From assembly GCF_013368755.1 (NCBI RefSeq), contig NC_049566.1, forward strand, positions 1,054,001 to 1,118,000: a stretch of DNA of 64,000 nucleotides, in the 5' to 3' direction. Under the pieces are notes generated by a model. The model saw only the letters and a list, made by a program, of their open reading frames with translations. It had not been told where the DNA came from and made no database searches. The stretch is from Talaromyces rugulosus. Lineage: Eukaryota > Ascomycota > Eurotiomycetes > Eurotiales > Trichocomaceae. The position numbers were made by a program, and so were the translations under genes. Shown here piece by piece: positions 48,479 through 61,258 of this stretch. The number at the start of each line of letters is the position of its first letter. Positions within the stretch are counted from its first letter, which is position 1.

Positions 48479-48969
48479 AGGAAAATCGGGATTTCCGTTG
48501 TTTGATTACTGTTACTATTATGCACTATGCACTCGACACTCGCCTATTTCTTCACTCTCCTATGTCAGTCTAGATTTCTCCCTATTTGCAATTACGGGAA
48601 AGACCTTCGGTTTTTAACGTTCTTTGTGTCGAATGCATATGTACACATAGAGCTGACCTAAGAATGGCTTTTTGATTTAATCATGTACTATATACGAAAT
48701 GCAATGCTTGGATTTGACAAGTCTGTTACAGGGTGCCATGCTACAACTTCAAATTTAGAGAAAACTTCAGTAGGGGCGTAGTATGTGATTATGAAGATAC
48801 ATGATATATTCAGGTATCGGAGATGTTATTTCCAGAACATGTGAAACTCTCGGTCATCAATATTATTACAAAGAATGTGTTTTCAACACAATCGTCCCAA
48901 ATAGCCAAACATCATACAAGAGAAGATCTGCATCTGCGTTCTAATGTACTCCCAGCATCAATCAGCTGA
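48479..48969. other. Convergent 3' intergenic region, aim24 / GCNA-like gene
   Basis: The 491 bases between convergent stop codons are AT-rich in the middle. No feature beyond expected poly(A) signals. Confidence 0.45.
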
Positions 48970-51043
48970 TTAATCCAAACTAATCTTGTCGACACTCTGA
49001 GTTGCGGCGTTGACGTTGTTCTTCTTGGGAGACACATTTCTCGGCTTAGGTTTAATCTGTTGCAGTCCACCTTTGCACAGTGAGCATCTCGCCTTAGTAG
49101 GATCTATGCTCCTAGAATGTCTGCCGTACTCGTTACCACAATCGACACAGATCCAGACGTATTTGTAGTCAATCTTGTAGGAATGTTTCGTGGTGACTTC
49201 CACGGGGTAGTTTTTGTACTCGGGGTGTTGCCTCACTGCGTCGGTACATTTGGAACCCCATGCCTTGAAGCTTGCACCATGGGGTTGATTGCGAACGCCA
49301 GAGATCATAAAGTTGGCTAGATGGCAGTATTCGTGAGCGAGCGTGTTCAAAAGTCGGTCTTCGTCATCGATAATACGCTCAGCAAGTTCGATGGAGGCAT
49401 GGTGCACGTATTGGGCCTGCCTGTCTGGTTGGTTGATCTTTTCGCGCTTCCAGTTTGCACGTCCAGCTGTGTTTCGTAGTGTCTTGCTCCATATGACCTT
49501 AATGCCTCCTGTTTGTCCGGCGAGGTTCTTGACCTGCCCGCCTGAGACTATTTCGTCAAGTGTGGTGAGAAAGTCTTGTGCAAGGGCTGTCTTTCTGTCA
49601 TCAAATGCCTTTTTGCGGGCAGCAACTTCTTTTCTCTGAGCTACTTCGGCTTTTTTGATGGCTGTTTTACTTGGGGTTTTGACCGTCATCTCTGGTGTGC
49701 TTTCCTTCGACCTAATGCCGGTTGTGCTCGATCTAGTGCTGTTTATAGATGAATCCTCTTCTAGGCCAATTTCAAGTTCGGCAAGTAGACGCTCCAATGC
49801 TCTGCCTTTGGTGTTTTTCTTTGGGGGTGACCATTGGTCGTTCCAGGAGTTTGTGGTGTCTTGGCTCCAAAAGGCATCAGAGCTCTGGCGATGGGGCGAA
49901 GGAGGGATTCGGTAATTGGTCTTGGATGGTGAAGGAAGCGCAACCTTCGAGGGGCTGGGAGGCGGGGTCTCCATTCGTCTGTCAAGACGCTTCTTTGTGG
50001 GAGAGTCTGATATCGATGGCCTGGTCAAGTGTGAGTTGGGTTTCTTCTTGGGCAGAGGGATATCAAACATACAGTGAGTTGATACTTTCGCGCAGCGGAC
50101 TTCTCTTCACTTGCTCGTTCTTTGGTCGGGCTGTTTCTTTCTCACCATGACTATCTGGCAACAGCCGTGTAAAGCTCGAAGTGACCTGCGGAGAATGTTT
50201 GTCTTCCGAGGGAGTGTGAGACGGAGAGGCCTTTGGTGAGTTTTCGGTGGGGCCTTCCTCGGAAATCGATAGCTCTTCCAAGTTGATTCCAGATTCTCGA
50301 GGTTTGCGCCCCCTCAACAGCCTCCGTCGCAGGGGCTTTGGTGATGGTGGTTTCACCTCCTCCTCCTCCTCTTCTCCTTCGTTGTCATCTGGTAGATCAG
50401 AGTCAGAGTTTTGGTAGCTAATATCGTTGTCGCTGACAATAAAACCATCGAGCGAACTATATCCCTCCTCATCGTCAGCGCTACGCTCCGACTGTGTATC
50501 CGAGTCGGCTTCGGCCTCTGGCTCTCTGTAGCGCATGTATCTGGGTATCTGCCTATCCACCAGAGAGGGCTGCGGGCTATCAAACTCTTCGCGTTCTGTG
50601 TATCCTTCGATGTTCCTTTCCTCTTCGGGCTCTTCCTCTTCTTCGGATGCCTCTTCTGCTTCGTCTTCGATGAATAGGTTCTCTTTGTCAGAGCTTTCGT
50701 CTTCGTCACTAGAGCTTCGTCTGGACCGATTAGACGCAGAAGAAGAGCTGTCTTGCGATGCGCATTTGGAGAGGCCAGATGTGATTGAATTGGCATGTGC
50801 TAGTTTCAGCGGTACTGCCGGCGTTGTGGTCTGCGATCCGGCGTGGGATTCTTCCGCCTCGTCGTCTGCTGACTGTGCATCTTCAAAGATCTTGAAGTCG
50901 AGGTTTGCAGTTGTCGTTTTTGTCTTTGGCTTTGGTCTCAGTGGAGAGTGTGCGGTTTTGGAGAATAGTGAAGATGGTGATTTGGTCATGTTGGGACGAC
51001 GCCCATATTGACCAACGGGGTTGGATGCGTTCAACCTCGCCAT
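48970..51043 (-). CDS. GCNA/SprT-like zinc metalloprotease, DNA-protein crosslink repair type
   Basis: Two exons (50073-51043, 48970-50020) encode 673 residues. The first ~420 residues are disordered and strongly acidic (runs of Glu/Asp/Ser, e.g. EDESSDKENLFIEDEAEEASEEEEEPE). The SprT-like domain follows, with the HEYCH active-site motif at 553-557, a downstream histidine in QPHGASFKAWG, and a zinc ribbon (WICVDCG...RCSLCKGG). An acidic disordered region before SprT plus ribbon is the layout of GCNA (germ-cell nuclear acidic protein), which counters DNA-protein crosslinks in the nucleus. The two long frames overlap in different phases near 50065. A 52-nt intron (GTATGT...GACCAG) joins them in phase as NSL-PSISD, and I prefer it over a frameshift. 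Start ATG 51043. Confidence 0.85.
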
Positions 51044-51902
51044 GTTTTGTAGTTGTGGTGTCCGCAATTTAAAGATTTGATAGTCTTGGGCTTGTTGTTT
51101 TCAAGTTATATAAACGACGTTCGATTTAATGCGGTTGTGCTGGTGAAGAGTATTGAAAGTCGGTAGTCGTAGAGCGTCCGTTGAAGTGTTTATCGGACCT
51201 CGTTGGCGGGGCAACTGGTCGGGACGGCCCTACGCTGCCCGGGTTCCATGGGACGTCCCAACCCTAATTGCTAATAAAGTTCTGTTATAATATTATTGTT
51301 TAGCTAAATCAGAACAGTCCCGACTCCCTAGAGAGACCTATCCTCTAAAAGGTGTGCAATTTTCTTTAACTAGCTATAGCAACTATGTGTCATAGTACGC
51401 GATTAAATGATAAAACAAACTAAAAGAGATTAAGATATTTGTTTACTAGACAAGACTGACGACAGCTTTGTCCTGATATAGGGTATTGAGCCTATGCCTG
51501 TCATTCTATTTCTATTTAATACTATCTAAAACAAATATCTATCTATATATATGTATATGTATATTAAGGGAAACAATAATATATTCTAATCTATAACATA
51601 GATATTATATGTTGGAGGTACAAGGGAGAGATAGGACTGCACAATGGACCAAAGGCCTTTTTATTCGGTGGCCAAGATTATACTACGTAGTCATTATCTG
51701 TTGAGTTTACAGAATGAGAGAATAGAGACCTTGCTAGAGAGAAACCAGTGATCGGATTCGTACCAGAAGAAAGTCTTTCACTCCGTGATAATTGCCCTGT
51801 TCAACGACCAAAGGAATAAAGGTACCCGAGCCTCCCTTGGACATGGCCATAAAGAAATTAGTAGAAAATATTAGTAACCCTACAATGAGAACTGGAAACT
51901 AA
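51044..51902. other. AT-rich gene-free stretch
   Basis: The first ~200 bases form the GCNA-like gene's promoter. From 51250 on the DNA is AT-rich (TATATATGTATATG near 51545) with no coding potential, and runs up to the FAD monooxygenase relic. Confidence 0.45.
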
Positions 51903-52448
51903 CTCACCATCATCTCCGATCGTCGATGTAACAATGAAAAAAGTCGTCCAACGACAACGATCTCTCACCTCCCAGAAATTTACACAGAAATCGAGGAGAA
52001 ATTTTCATCGATACTTCTGGGTACAACAATCCCAAGGGGAAAAATACAACCGAGCGTATGGGCCAAAAAGCGTGACCGCGGTACAGCTACTCTCACAAAA
52101 CTCTTTGCAGAACTTCTCGGAAGGACAACCGATCCGTTTATTTCCGTTATCGGAGGTTGTGCTGCACCAAAAGCATTTTTCTATGATAGAAAGCTGCTTC
52201 TTTTTGGGGATGTGTTTCCATTGAATCGGCCCCATACTGGCTCAACTTCAAGTACAATCCAGGCTGCTAGGCAAGCTCTGGGCTTAGCGGACATTTTCAG
52301 AGGCACTTTTGACTTTTCAGGGTGGAAAAGGAGTTCGATTGAATATACAGAAAATACTATAGTCTTCAGTCTTGCGTTTGCAGAATACTGCTTTACGGGC
52401 AATGTGTCTAGCGGCCTAGGAATCAAGCCGGACAATAAAGTCAATTAG
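51903..52448 (+). pseudogene. C-terminal relic of a FAD-dependent monooxygenase
   Basis: One frame stays open from 51903 to the stop at 52446-52448, but it lacks an in-frame ATG. Its last ~145 codons match the C-terminal half of flavin monooxygenases of the 2,6-dihydroxypyridine 3-hydroxylase/UbiH-like group. The segment TIPRGKIQPSVWAKK is followed by a helix LTKLFAELLGRTTDPFISVI, APKAFFYDRKLLLFGD and RPHTGSTSSTIQAARQALGLADIF, where GD...RPHTG is the second FAD contact. The tail LAFAEYCFTGNVSSGLG is also family-like. The N-terminal Rossmann part with GxGxxG is absent from the 350 bases upstream, which hold stops in all frames. I therefore call it a 5'-truncated gene remnant in AT-rich DNA. 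A missed distant exon is the alternative. Confidence 0.65.
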
Positions 52449-55208
52449 CTACACTGGTAAATACTCAGTTTTGCGCATTGAATTTTATGACTGATAACTG
52501 AACTTTCCAATATATATCTTTGATATTCTCTTATTTGTTTATTTTATAACTATTCTTGTTTTCTAAAATGGCTAGAAGGCAGATATTAAAATCTACAAAC
52601 TTATTGTCCTTAAAATCCTTAAGTCTCAACGTTGATCTTATATGTAGATATATATATAGCTTTGTCTTTCTCGCCATTATTTTATTGTGTAAAAGTTAAA
52701 TACTTATTTAAACTTGATTGATATATTAGACTTTTATAATCAGTAAAAATAATATAGTCAACACGGTGGTAGAAAACATGACAACATTGCAATTCACTGA
52801 CACGGCATGATTGGACCCCAAAGGCGCAGGCTGACATATCATACTTGAAATACAACTTATCCGTGATGCCGATTGTAGCACCGACATAGATCTATTGATA
52901 CATGTCTCCACATAGTACTTCGAATAGTATATAAAGTCTCCAGACAAAGCAGCAAAAAACCGCAATGCAAAAGCTGTTAACTGACCACAGAAATTGACGT
53001 CGCCTTACTCACAAGTGCATAATCATCTAATATTAGTATTAGTTAGTTGCATTCGGCTTGTTTCATGTCAAGGTTAGGGATCCGCCGCCTCCCCCTTTTC
53101 CGGGCCAGAACCTAGCCGACGTTGAGGCTGTCAGATCAGATGGTGGTTGGATTAAAATTTTTTTTGCATTATTATTATTAATACGCTGGACTAGCGAGGA
53201 CTGCCTCGGACTTCTTACGGAGTTAGTGAAGACACAGCCACACATCGCCTGGCGCCAATGGAAGCGCTGTGATTCTAATCGATCAAGATAGCATAGGAAA
53301 AAAAAAACAAAGTAAGAAGCTGTAAAAGGTATTGCGTTGCGGTGTGATTAAATAATAATAATGATGATAATAATATTAATGCTTGCGAGTAACTCGCACG
53401 ACGGAATGGAAATAAGGGTTTGATCTAGATCTAATGTAAAAATAAAATAGTTAAGGATTGTTTAATAATACACACATACGCGTTCGCGTACCGAGAAAAA
53501 AACCAGAAAAACACGACTAGCTGCCCTATGGCCGAATGCACTGCGCCACCAGTGGACACTGGACACGCCTCTGCTTACTCGGCCTGGTCGGTCGTTACTA
53601 TTCACTCCATGGACTCATGACGCAGCGAGGAGTTCTTTCGCAAAGGACAAGGTTGCAATCGCAGCGAGGCTGGAATCCAACTGCACAGGTACGTATATTC
53701 TGGACAGAGAGTATCTGGTCCTAAATGCCGAGGCGTGGATGGGGTATTGGTTGATGGGTCATCTCGCGAACTATGCGGTCGCATGGGTGATGCCACCCCT
53801 GCATACCGCAGGAACCACTTTGTGGAAGCGTTGCTAAGCATTGAAGATTTTCGTCCAGTAATTGATACGCATGACTATCAATACATCATAATAATAATAA
53901 TACGGAAAAAAAAGAACACGATGCTGGAACTCTTATTGTATCAAAAACAAGGATGAATCCATGGACGTGGCAGTAGTGGAGTCAGTACTCGCCACCGCAG
54001 TGGAGCGTTGTCTCAGGGGCTGGCCACACAGTGTTTGGCGCACCCGGCGTACCCGGGGGGTCTTACCGGCACGGCCGGCGTAAGATTGGCTGTCGCGACG
54101 GTAATGCCCCTGGCTCCACTGCCATACCAGCCAATGACCGGGTGCAGGTGGGGGCCCGATCCAAACCTGGGAAATACCCAATCATGGTGCAGTATTCTCG
54201 GCGAGCCCCGCTGCGGGTCCCGCAGCTAACCAGTCACCGATCGGTCGAGCCTTTCATGGCTGTAACAGGCAGTACCAGAACAGCCCACATGCCAGCCAGG
54301 GGACCGTAATCAGCCGTCACACCAGGTATAGTTTTCTCTACTTGTGTATTCTATTTCTTGATCGTGAGATTAGGCTAGTGCGTGGTGATAGGTCGTCCTA
54401 GTGTGCTACTAACCGTACTAGGCCAAGATCATCCCCAGCGGCCCGCAACAACCACGCACCTGGGTTGGTATTTCCGTGGTATTATTGCATTGTTGGAGGT
54501 GGTGTGCAAGCAAGCCTTGCTGCGGCTTGACTGTATTACGCCGTTACGGGCACTGCCCAAAATAACGGCCCAGTAACAGAGAGGCCAGCAGGCCCTCCCA
54601 CTTCCTTCCTTCCTTCCCCCCCCGTACGACCACGATTTCCTCCCTTTTCCACCCTTCTTCTCTTTCCCCCGACGCTCTTTTCTTCCTACAACCATTGCCC
54701 CCTACTGTTGAGGACCTCACCACCACCCGGTCCTTCCCTCCAGCCCCTCTTTCTTTATCACGGTCGAAGAAAGGCAGGATCGCCAACGCGGGAACATCTC
54801 AGTTTTTATTTCTCGCTCGGTCGGGTCTGACTGACTGCCTGCCCGCCGCGACACGACTTTCCTCGACCTCCCTCGTTCGTTCACGGAGACTCGACACTTG
54901 CTTGACGCATCTTTTCTGCAATCGCTGTGATTACGACGCGCCGTTTGTCTGAAACGTTTTTCTCAACAAAAAACCCGAAAAAAAATAAAATTTACGAAGT
55001 TTGTAATTGTGTTAATACGCCAGCGTTCGAAAAGATTACCAAGTCACCTGGTCGTGACGATAGTTTTTCTCCCCTCCCTCTCTACTTCCGGAGAGAGTGA
55101 TTGTTCGATTGCATTTGTTTCATCAGCGAATGACCCTACGACCAACTTAAAAATTGTATTTGTATCCCTTTTTCGCCATTACCAATCGGTTTCATGGAAG
55201 TTTAAAAA
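52449..55208. promoter_or_regulatory. Long gene-poor region upstream of fks1
   Basis: Nearly 2.8 kb without a supported gene. A minus-strand frame at 52726-52965 ends in a hydrophobic GPI-like tail but has no ATG. 53060-54550 has only short frames. The last 700 bases are the likely fks1 promoter and long leader. They include pyrimidine-rich DNA (CTTC repeats at 54601-54617, C/T-rich to 54690), a common fungal core-promoter trait. Confidence 0.4.
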
Positions 55209-55209
55209 G

Positions 55210-55273
55210 GTGAGTTTACTCGGCACCAACGAACCACGGGTTGGGAGCCACCTCAGCTAACTGACTCCCCCAG
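55210..55273 (+). other. Probable intron in the fks1 5' leader
   Basis: A GTGAGT donor at 55210 and a CCCCCAG acceptor at 55271-55273 flank 64 bases with a GCTAACTGAC branch-site-like sequence. This ends 34 bases before the fks1 start codon, so it would be a leader intron. It is inferred from consensus sites only. Confidence 0.55.
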
Positions 55274-55307
55274 GCATTGTATTATTTGTACAACATAGAT
55301 TGCAACG

Positions 55308-58300
55308 ATGTCTGGCTACAACCAAGGCCAGGGCCATTACGATGAGGGCTATAGCCACCAGGGCCACCAGCCCCACGGCGATGCGGCTCATGGTGATGCT
55401 GCTCATGGCGATGGCTACTACCAAGACGAACATGGCAGTTATTATGATCAGAATGACTATTCTCACTATGGGGATGGCTACTACGACCAAAGGTGAGTGA
55501 CCACCAATTACCGAACAATAGTGTGTAACTGACTGATTCTGGCTTAGTGGCTACTATGGCGAGCACCAAGGTGGAGGAGGCTATTACGAGGGTGGTGGCG
55601 GCGGCCACGATAATTACTACAATGACCAATACTACGATCAGGGTCACGGTGGACAGGGAGACTACGCCCAAGGTGGACGTGGTCGCCGCCGCAACGGAGA
55701 ATCCGAAGAGGACTCGGAAACATTCAGCGACTTTACCATGAGATCTGAGACTGCCCGCGCTGCTGACATGGACTACTATGGCCGTGGTGACGAACGCTAC
55801 AACAGCTACAACGATAGCCAGATGGGAGGCAATGGATACGGCTACCGACCCCCGTCTTCGCAGATTTCGTACGGCGGAAACCGTTCATCTGGTGCATCGA
55901 CTCCTGTGTACGGAATGGAGTACGGAAACGCCCTTCCAGCTGGTCAACGCTCTCGTGAACCATACCCAGCCTGGGCTTCGGATGCCCAAATTCCTTTGTC
56001 GAAAGAGGAAATCGAGGATATTTTCCTCGACCTGGTCAACAAGTTCGGTTTCCAGCGAGACAGCATGAGGAACATGTTCGACCATTTGATGACTTTGCTG
56101 GACTCTCGTGCCTCTCGTATGACTCCCAACCAAGCTCTCCTCTCCCTGCATGCCGACTATATTGGTGGTGACAATGCGAACTACCGTCGCTGGTATTTTG
56201 CCGCCCACTTGGATCTCGACGATGCCGTCGGGTTTGCCAACATGACTTTGGGCAAAGGCAACCGGAGGACAAGGAAGGCTCGTAAGGCTGCAAAGAAGGC
56301 AGCACAGCAAAACCCCGAGAATGAGGAGGCTACTCTGGACGCAATGGAAGGAGACAACAGTTTGGAGGCGGCAGAGTACCGCTGGAAATCGCGCATGAAC
56401 CGCATGTCTCAACATGAGCGCGTCCGCCAAATCGCCCTGTACCTGCTCTGTTGGGGCGAGGCCAACCAAGTCCGATTTACCCCCGAGTGTTTGTGCTTCA
56501 TCTTCAAATGTGCCGACGACTACTTGAACTCGCCAGAGTGTCAAAACCGGGTCGAGCCGATTGAAGAAGGCAGCTATCTCAACAATGTCATCACACCTAT
56601 TTATCAATATCTTCGCGACCAAGGTTACGAGATTCTTGAGGGCAAATATGTTCGTCGCGAACGTGATCATAACAAGATCATCGGCTATGACGATATAAAC
56701 CAGCTTTTCTGGTATCCGGAAGGCATTGAGAGAATCATCCTAGAAGACAAGACTAGACTGGTGGATATCCCTGCAGCTGAGCGATGGGATAAACTCAAGG
56801 ACGTCAACTGGAAAAAAGTCTTCTTCAAAACCTACAAGGAGACGCGATCCTGGTTCCATATGGTTACCAACTTCAACCGAATCTGGGTTATTCATTTGGG
56901 AGCCTTCTGGTTCTTCACCGCTTATAACTCCAAGGCACTCTATACCAAAGACTATCAACAGCAGAAAGACACCCAGCCCCCTGGTTCCTACGTTTGGTCT
57001 GCCGTCGCCCTTGGTGGCGGTATTTCTTCCCTCATCCAAATCTTTGCGACTTGCGCTGAATGGGCGTACGTTCCGCGAAAGTGGGCTGGTGCTCAGCACC
57101 TGACCAAACGCCTTCTGTTCCTTCTTGCTGTCTTCGCTGTCAATGTTGGTCCTAGTGTGTACGTCTTCGGAGTTTCTAAAAATGGCCGTGACACTATCGC
57201 CTATGTTCTCGGTATAGTCCAATTCTTCATCGCTCTAGCAACATTCTTTTTCTTCTCCATTATGCCTCTTGGTGGGCTTTTCGGGAGCTACATGAAGAAG
57301 AATACCAGACAGTACGTTGCTAGCCAGACATTTACTGCCAGTTTCCCTAAATTGACTGGCAACGGCATGTGGATGTCGTATGGCCTGTGGGTGTGTGTCT
57401 TTGCTGCCAAATTGGTTGAATCCTACTTCTTCCTTACCCTGTCGTTCAAGGATCCTATTCGTATTCTGTCTCCGATGAAAATTCGTCACTGTCTTGGTGA
57501 CACCTACATCCCCGAAAGCCTCTGCAAAGCCCAGCCTCAGATTCTTCTTGGTCTTATGTTTTTCACCGACTTGACACTGTTCTTCCTGGATAGTTACCTT
57601 TGGTACATTATCTTGAACACCGTCTTCTCTGTCGCTAGATCCTTCTACTTGGGTGTGTCCATCTGGAGTCCTTGGAGGAACATTTTCTCCCGTCTACCTA
57701 AGCGAATTTACTCCAAGGTTCTGGCCACAACGGATATGGAAATAAAGTACAAACCTAAGGTCCTTATCTCACAAGTTTGGAACGCCATTGTTATTTCCAT
57801 GTATCGAGAGCACTTGTTGGCCATCGACCACGTCCAAAAGCTTCTTTACCACCAGGTGCCGTCGGAACAGGAAGGAAAGCGAACCCTACGCGCACCGACC
57901 TTCTTCGTCTCTCAAGAAGATCATTCTTTCAAGACCGAGTTTTTCCCGGCCCAGAGTGAAGCTGAGCGTCGTATTTCTTTCTTCGCCCAGTCGCTTTCAA
58001 CTCCTATCCCAGAGCCTCTTCCAGTCGACAACATGCCAACGTTCACAGTTTTGATTCCCCACTACAGTGAAAAAATACTGCTTTCGTTGCGTGAGATTAT
58101 TCGTGAAGATGAACCGTACTCCCGAGTGACCATGCTTGAATACCTCAAGCAGCTACATCCACACGAATGGGATTGCTTTGTCAAGGATACCAAGATACTC
58201 GCAGACGAAACCTCTCAGTTCAATGGTGAATATGATAAAAACGAGAAGGATGCCGCCAAGAGCAAAATTGATGACCTGCCCTTCTATTGCATTGGTTTCA

Positions 58301-61258
58301 AGTCTGCCGCTCCTGAGTACACCCTTCGCACTCGTATCTGGGCTTCTCTCCGTTCTCAAACCTTGTATCGTACCATCTCCGGCTTCATGAATTACAGCCG
58401 TGCCATCAAGCTTTTGTACCGTGTGGAGAACCCAGAAGTCGTCCAAATGTTCGGTGGCAACTCCGACAAGCTTGAACGAGAATTGGAGAGAATGGCTCGT
58501 CGCAAGTTCAAGATTTGTGTTTCCATGCAAAGATATGCCAAGTTTAACAAAGAAGAGCGAGAAAACACCGAGTTCCTCCTTCGTGCCTATCCCGACCTAC
58601 AAATTGCTTACCTGGATGAAGAGATTCCTGAAACCGAAGGCGAAGAACCAAAACTGTACTCCGCTCTGATTGATGGTCACTCTGAACTTTTGGAAAATGG
58701 AATGCGCAAGCCCAAGTTCCGTGTCCAGCTCTCAGGAAACCCCATTCTCGGTGACGGCAAATCTGACAACCAGAATCACTCTATCATCTTCTACCGCGGT
58801 GAATACATCCAACTCATCGATGCCAATCAAGACAACTATCTCGAAGAGTGCTTGAAGATTCGAAGCGTCCTTGCTGAGTTTGAGGAGATGACCACTGACA
58901 ATGTGTCCCCCTACACTCCTGGTCTCCCCACTGCCAACTCAAACCCTGTCGCTATTCTTGGTGCCCGTGAATACATTTTCTCCGAGAACATCGGTATCCT
59001 CGGTGACGTTGCCGCTGGTAAGGAACAGACTTTTGGAACACTTTTCGCTCGTACCCTGGCCGAGATTGGAGGCAAACTTCACTACGGCCATCCTGATTTC
59101 TTGAACGGTATTTTCATGACTACACGTGGTGGTGTCTCAAAGGCTCAGAAAGGTCTCCACCTCAACGAAGATATCTACGCTGGTATGAACGCAATTCTCC
59201 GTGGTGGTAGGATCAAACACTGCGAGTACTTCCAATGTGGTAAAGGTCGTGATTTAGGTTTCGGCTCCATTCTCAACTTTACTACAAAGATTGGTACTGG
59301 TATGGGAGAACAGATGTTGTCTCGTGAATACTATTATCTTGGCACCCAGCTTCCTCTGGATCGGTTCCTCTCTTTCTACTACGCTCACCCTGGGTTCCAC
59401 ATTAACAACATGTTCATCATGTTGTCGGTGCAAATGTTCATGATTACCATGATTAACTTGGGTGCCTTACGCCATGAGACTATCCTTTGCCATTACAACT
59501 CTGATGTTCCGATCACTGATCCCTTGTTGCCGACGGGTTGTTCTAATCTGGTCCCCATCACGAACTGGGTCAACCGTTGTATCGTTTCTATCTTCATCGT
59601 GTTCTTTATCTCCTTCGTTCCTCTAGTCGTCCAGGAACTGACCGAAAGAGGTTTCTGGCGCGCAGCCACTCGTCTTGCTAAGCAATTTGGCTCTTTGTCA
59701 TTCATGTTCGAAGTGTTTGTCTGCCAGATTTACGCCAATTCCATTCAGCAGGATCTTTCATATGGAGGTGCCCGATACATCGCTACTGGTCGTGGTTTCG
59801 CCACTGCTCGCATTCCCTTTGGCCTCCTTTACTCTCGATTCGCTGGTCCGTCTATTTACCTCGGAGCTCGCTCTCTGCTTATGCTTCTCTTCGCCACCAG
59901 TACAATGTGGACGGCGGCTTTGATTTGGTTCTGGGTTTCCCTTTTGGCGTTGTGCATCTCGCCGTTCCTTTTCAACCCACATCAGTTCGCCTGGCACGAT
60001 TTCTTCATCGACTACCGTGACTATCTCAGATGGCTCTCTCGTGGTAACTCAAGGTCTCACAGCTTCTCCTGGATTGGTTTCTGTCGACTCTCCCGTACCA
60101 GGATCACCGGATATAAGCGTAAAGTTCTAGGTTCACCTTCAGAGAAGCTATCGGGTGATGTTCCACGTGCTCGTATTACCAATATTTTCTTCACCGAAGT
60201 CCTTGGCCCGCTTGTTTTGGTTGCTGTGACCTTGGTTCCCTACCTTTACATCAATGCCCGAACCGGTGTAAAACCAGACAGCAACAACAAACACACGTCG
60301 TCCTTGCTTCGCGTTGGTATCGTCGCTCTTGCCCCCATTGCTGTCAATGCTGGTGTTGCGGGTGCCATGTTTGGAATGGCTTGCTGCATGGGTCCGCTTT
60401 TGAGTATGTGCTGTAAGAAATTTGGAGCTGTCCTCGCTGCCATCGCCCATGGTGTTGCTGTCGTCATTCTTCTCGTGGTATTTGAGGTCATGTTCTTTTT
60501 GGAAGAATTTAACTTCCCTCGCTGCGTCTTAGGAATGATTGCTATGGCTGCCATTCAACGATTTGTGTACAAATTGATTATTTCTCTCGCATTGACCAGA
60601 GAAATGAAGCATGACCAATCCAACATTGCTTGGTGGACAGGAAAATGGTACAACATGGGTTGGCACTCGATGTCCCAACCCGGCCGTGAGTTCCTCTGTA
60701 AGATCACGGAACTTGGCTATTTTGCTGCCGACTTTGTCTTGGGCCATGTCCTTCTTTTCTTGATGCTTCCGGCTCTTTCCATTCCATACGTCGACAAGTT
60801 CCATTCGGTCATTCTTTTCTGGCTCCGTCCCAGGTAAGCACCCGCTCTCATTAGCTTTCTTCAAAAAGAGTTCTACTAATGAATTATCTAGTCGTCAAAT
60901 CCGTCCGCCTATTTATTCTTTGAAGCAATCTAAGCTTCGTAAACGCCGCGTTATCCGTTATGCGATTATGTACTTCTTTTTGCTTGTTATCTTCGTCCTT
61001 CTCGTTGCCGGTCCTCTCATCGCCCGGTCGCACATTGACATGAGCTCCTTCGAGAAAAAACTTTCTAGTAACAGCCTTTTGTCGGGACTCATGCAGCCTC
61101 TGGACAACAACGGCGCAAACAATGATACTTGGACCGGCAAGACTGGTAACAACCTTCCTGGTGACAACACCGGTGCCGCGAGCATTCCTGTCAATGAGCT
61201 CTGGACACAAAGCACCAGCACAAGTACTGCCGGTGCGAAGATGATGTTTGTTTTGTAA
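55308..61258 (+). CDS. fks1: Fks1/FksA, catalytic subunit of beta-1,3-glucan synthase
   Basis: Three exons (55308-55492, 55548-60833, 60892-61258) encode 1945 residues. The first ~150 are Gly/Tyr/His-rich with [13 protein letters not shown] repeats. The FKS1 N-terminal domain follows (about 310-480: [34 protein letters not shown]), then about six spans, the large cytosolic glucan-synthase domain (about 830-1370) and a second multi-span block. The enzyme makes wall beta-1,3-glucan from UDP-glucose at the plasma membrane under Rho1 control, and is the echinocandin target. Hot spot 1 reads FLTLSFKDP (690-698), the wild-type filamentous form. The hot spot 2 region reads [10 protein letters not shown] (1401-1410), unlike the yeast DWIRRYTLSI. 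Introns split a Ser codon (Q-SGYYG) and a second Ser codon (LRP-S-RQIRPP). The tail is Thr/Asn-rich and ends KMMFVL. Confidence 0.97.

Noticed and set aside
52726..52965. Minus-strand frame ending in a hydrophobic tail like a GPI-anchor signal
   Set aside because: There is no ATG (it opens with TTG) and no convincing upstream exon of normal intron spacing; kept only as a remark.
53521..54310. GC-richer stretch searched for tRNA, 5S rRNA or transposon remnants
   Set aside because: No T-loop-like GGTTCGAnnCC with a matching acceptor stem, no 5S consensus, and no transposase or reverse-transcriptase motif was found.
55738..60837. Starting fks1 at the internal ATG 55738
   Set aside because: Exon 1 at 55308-55492 joins in phase (Q-SGYYG) and gives the Gly/Tyr/His-rich N-terminus usual for mould Fks1; the internal Met would be residue 126.
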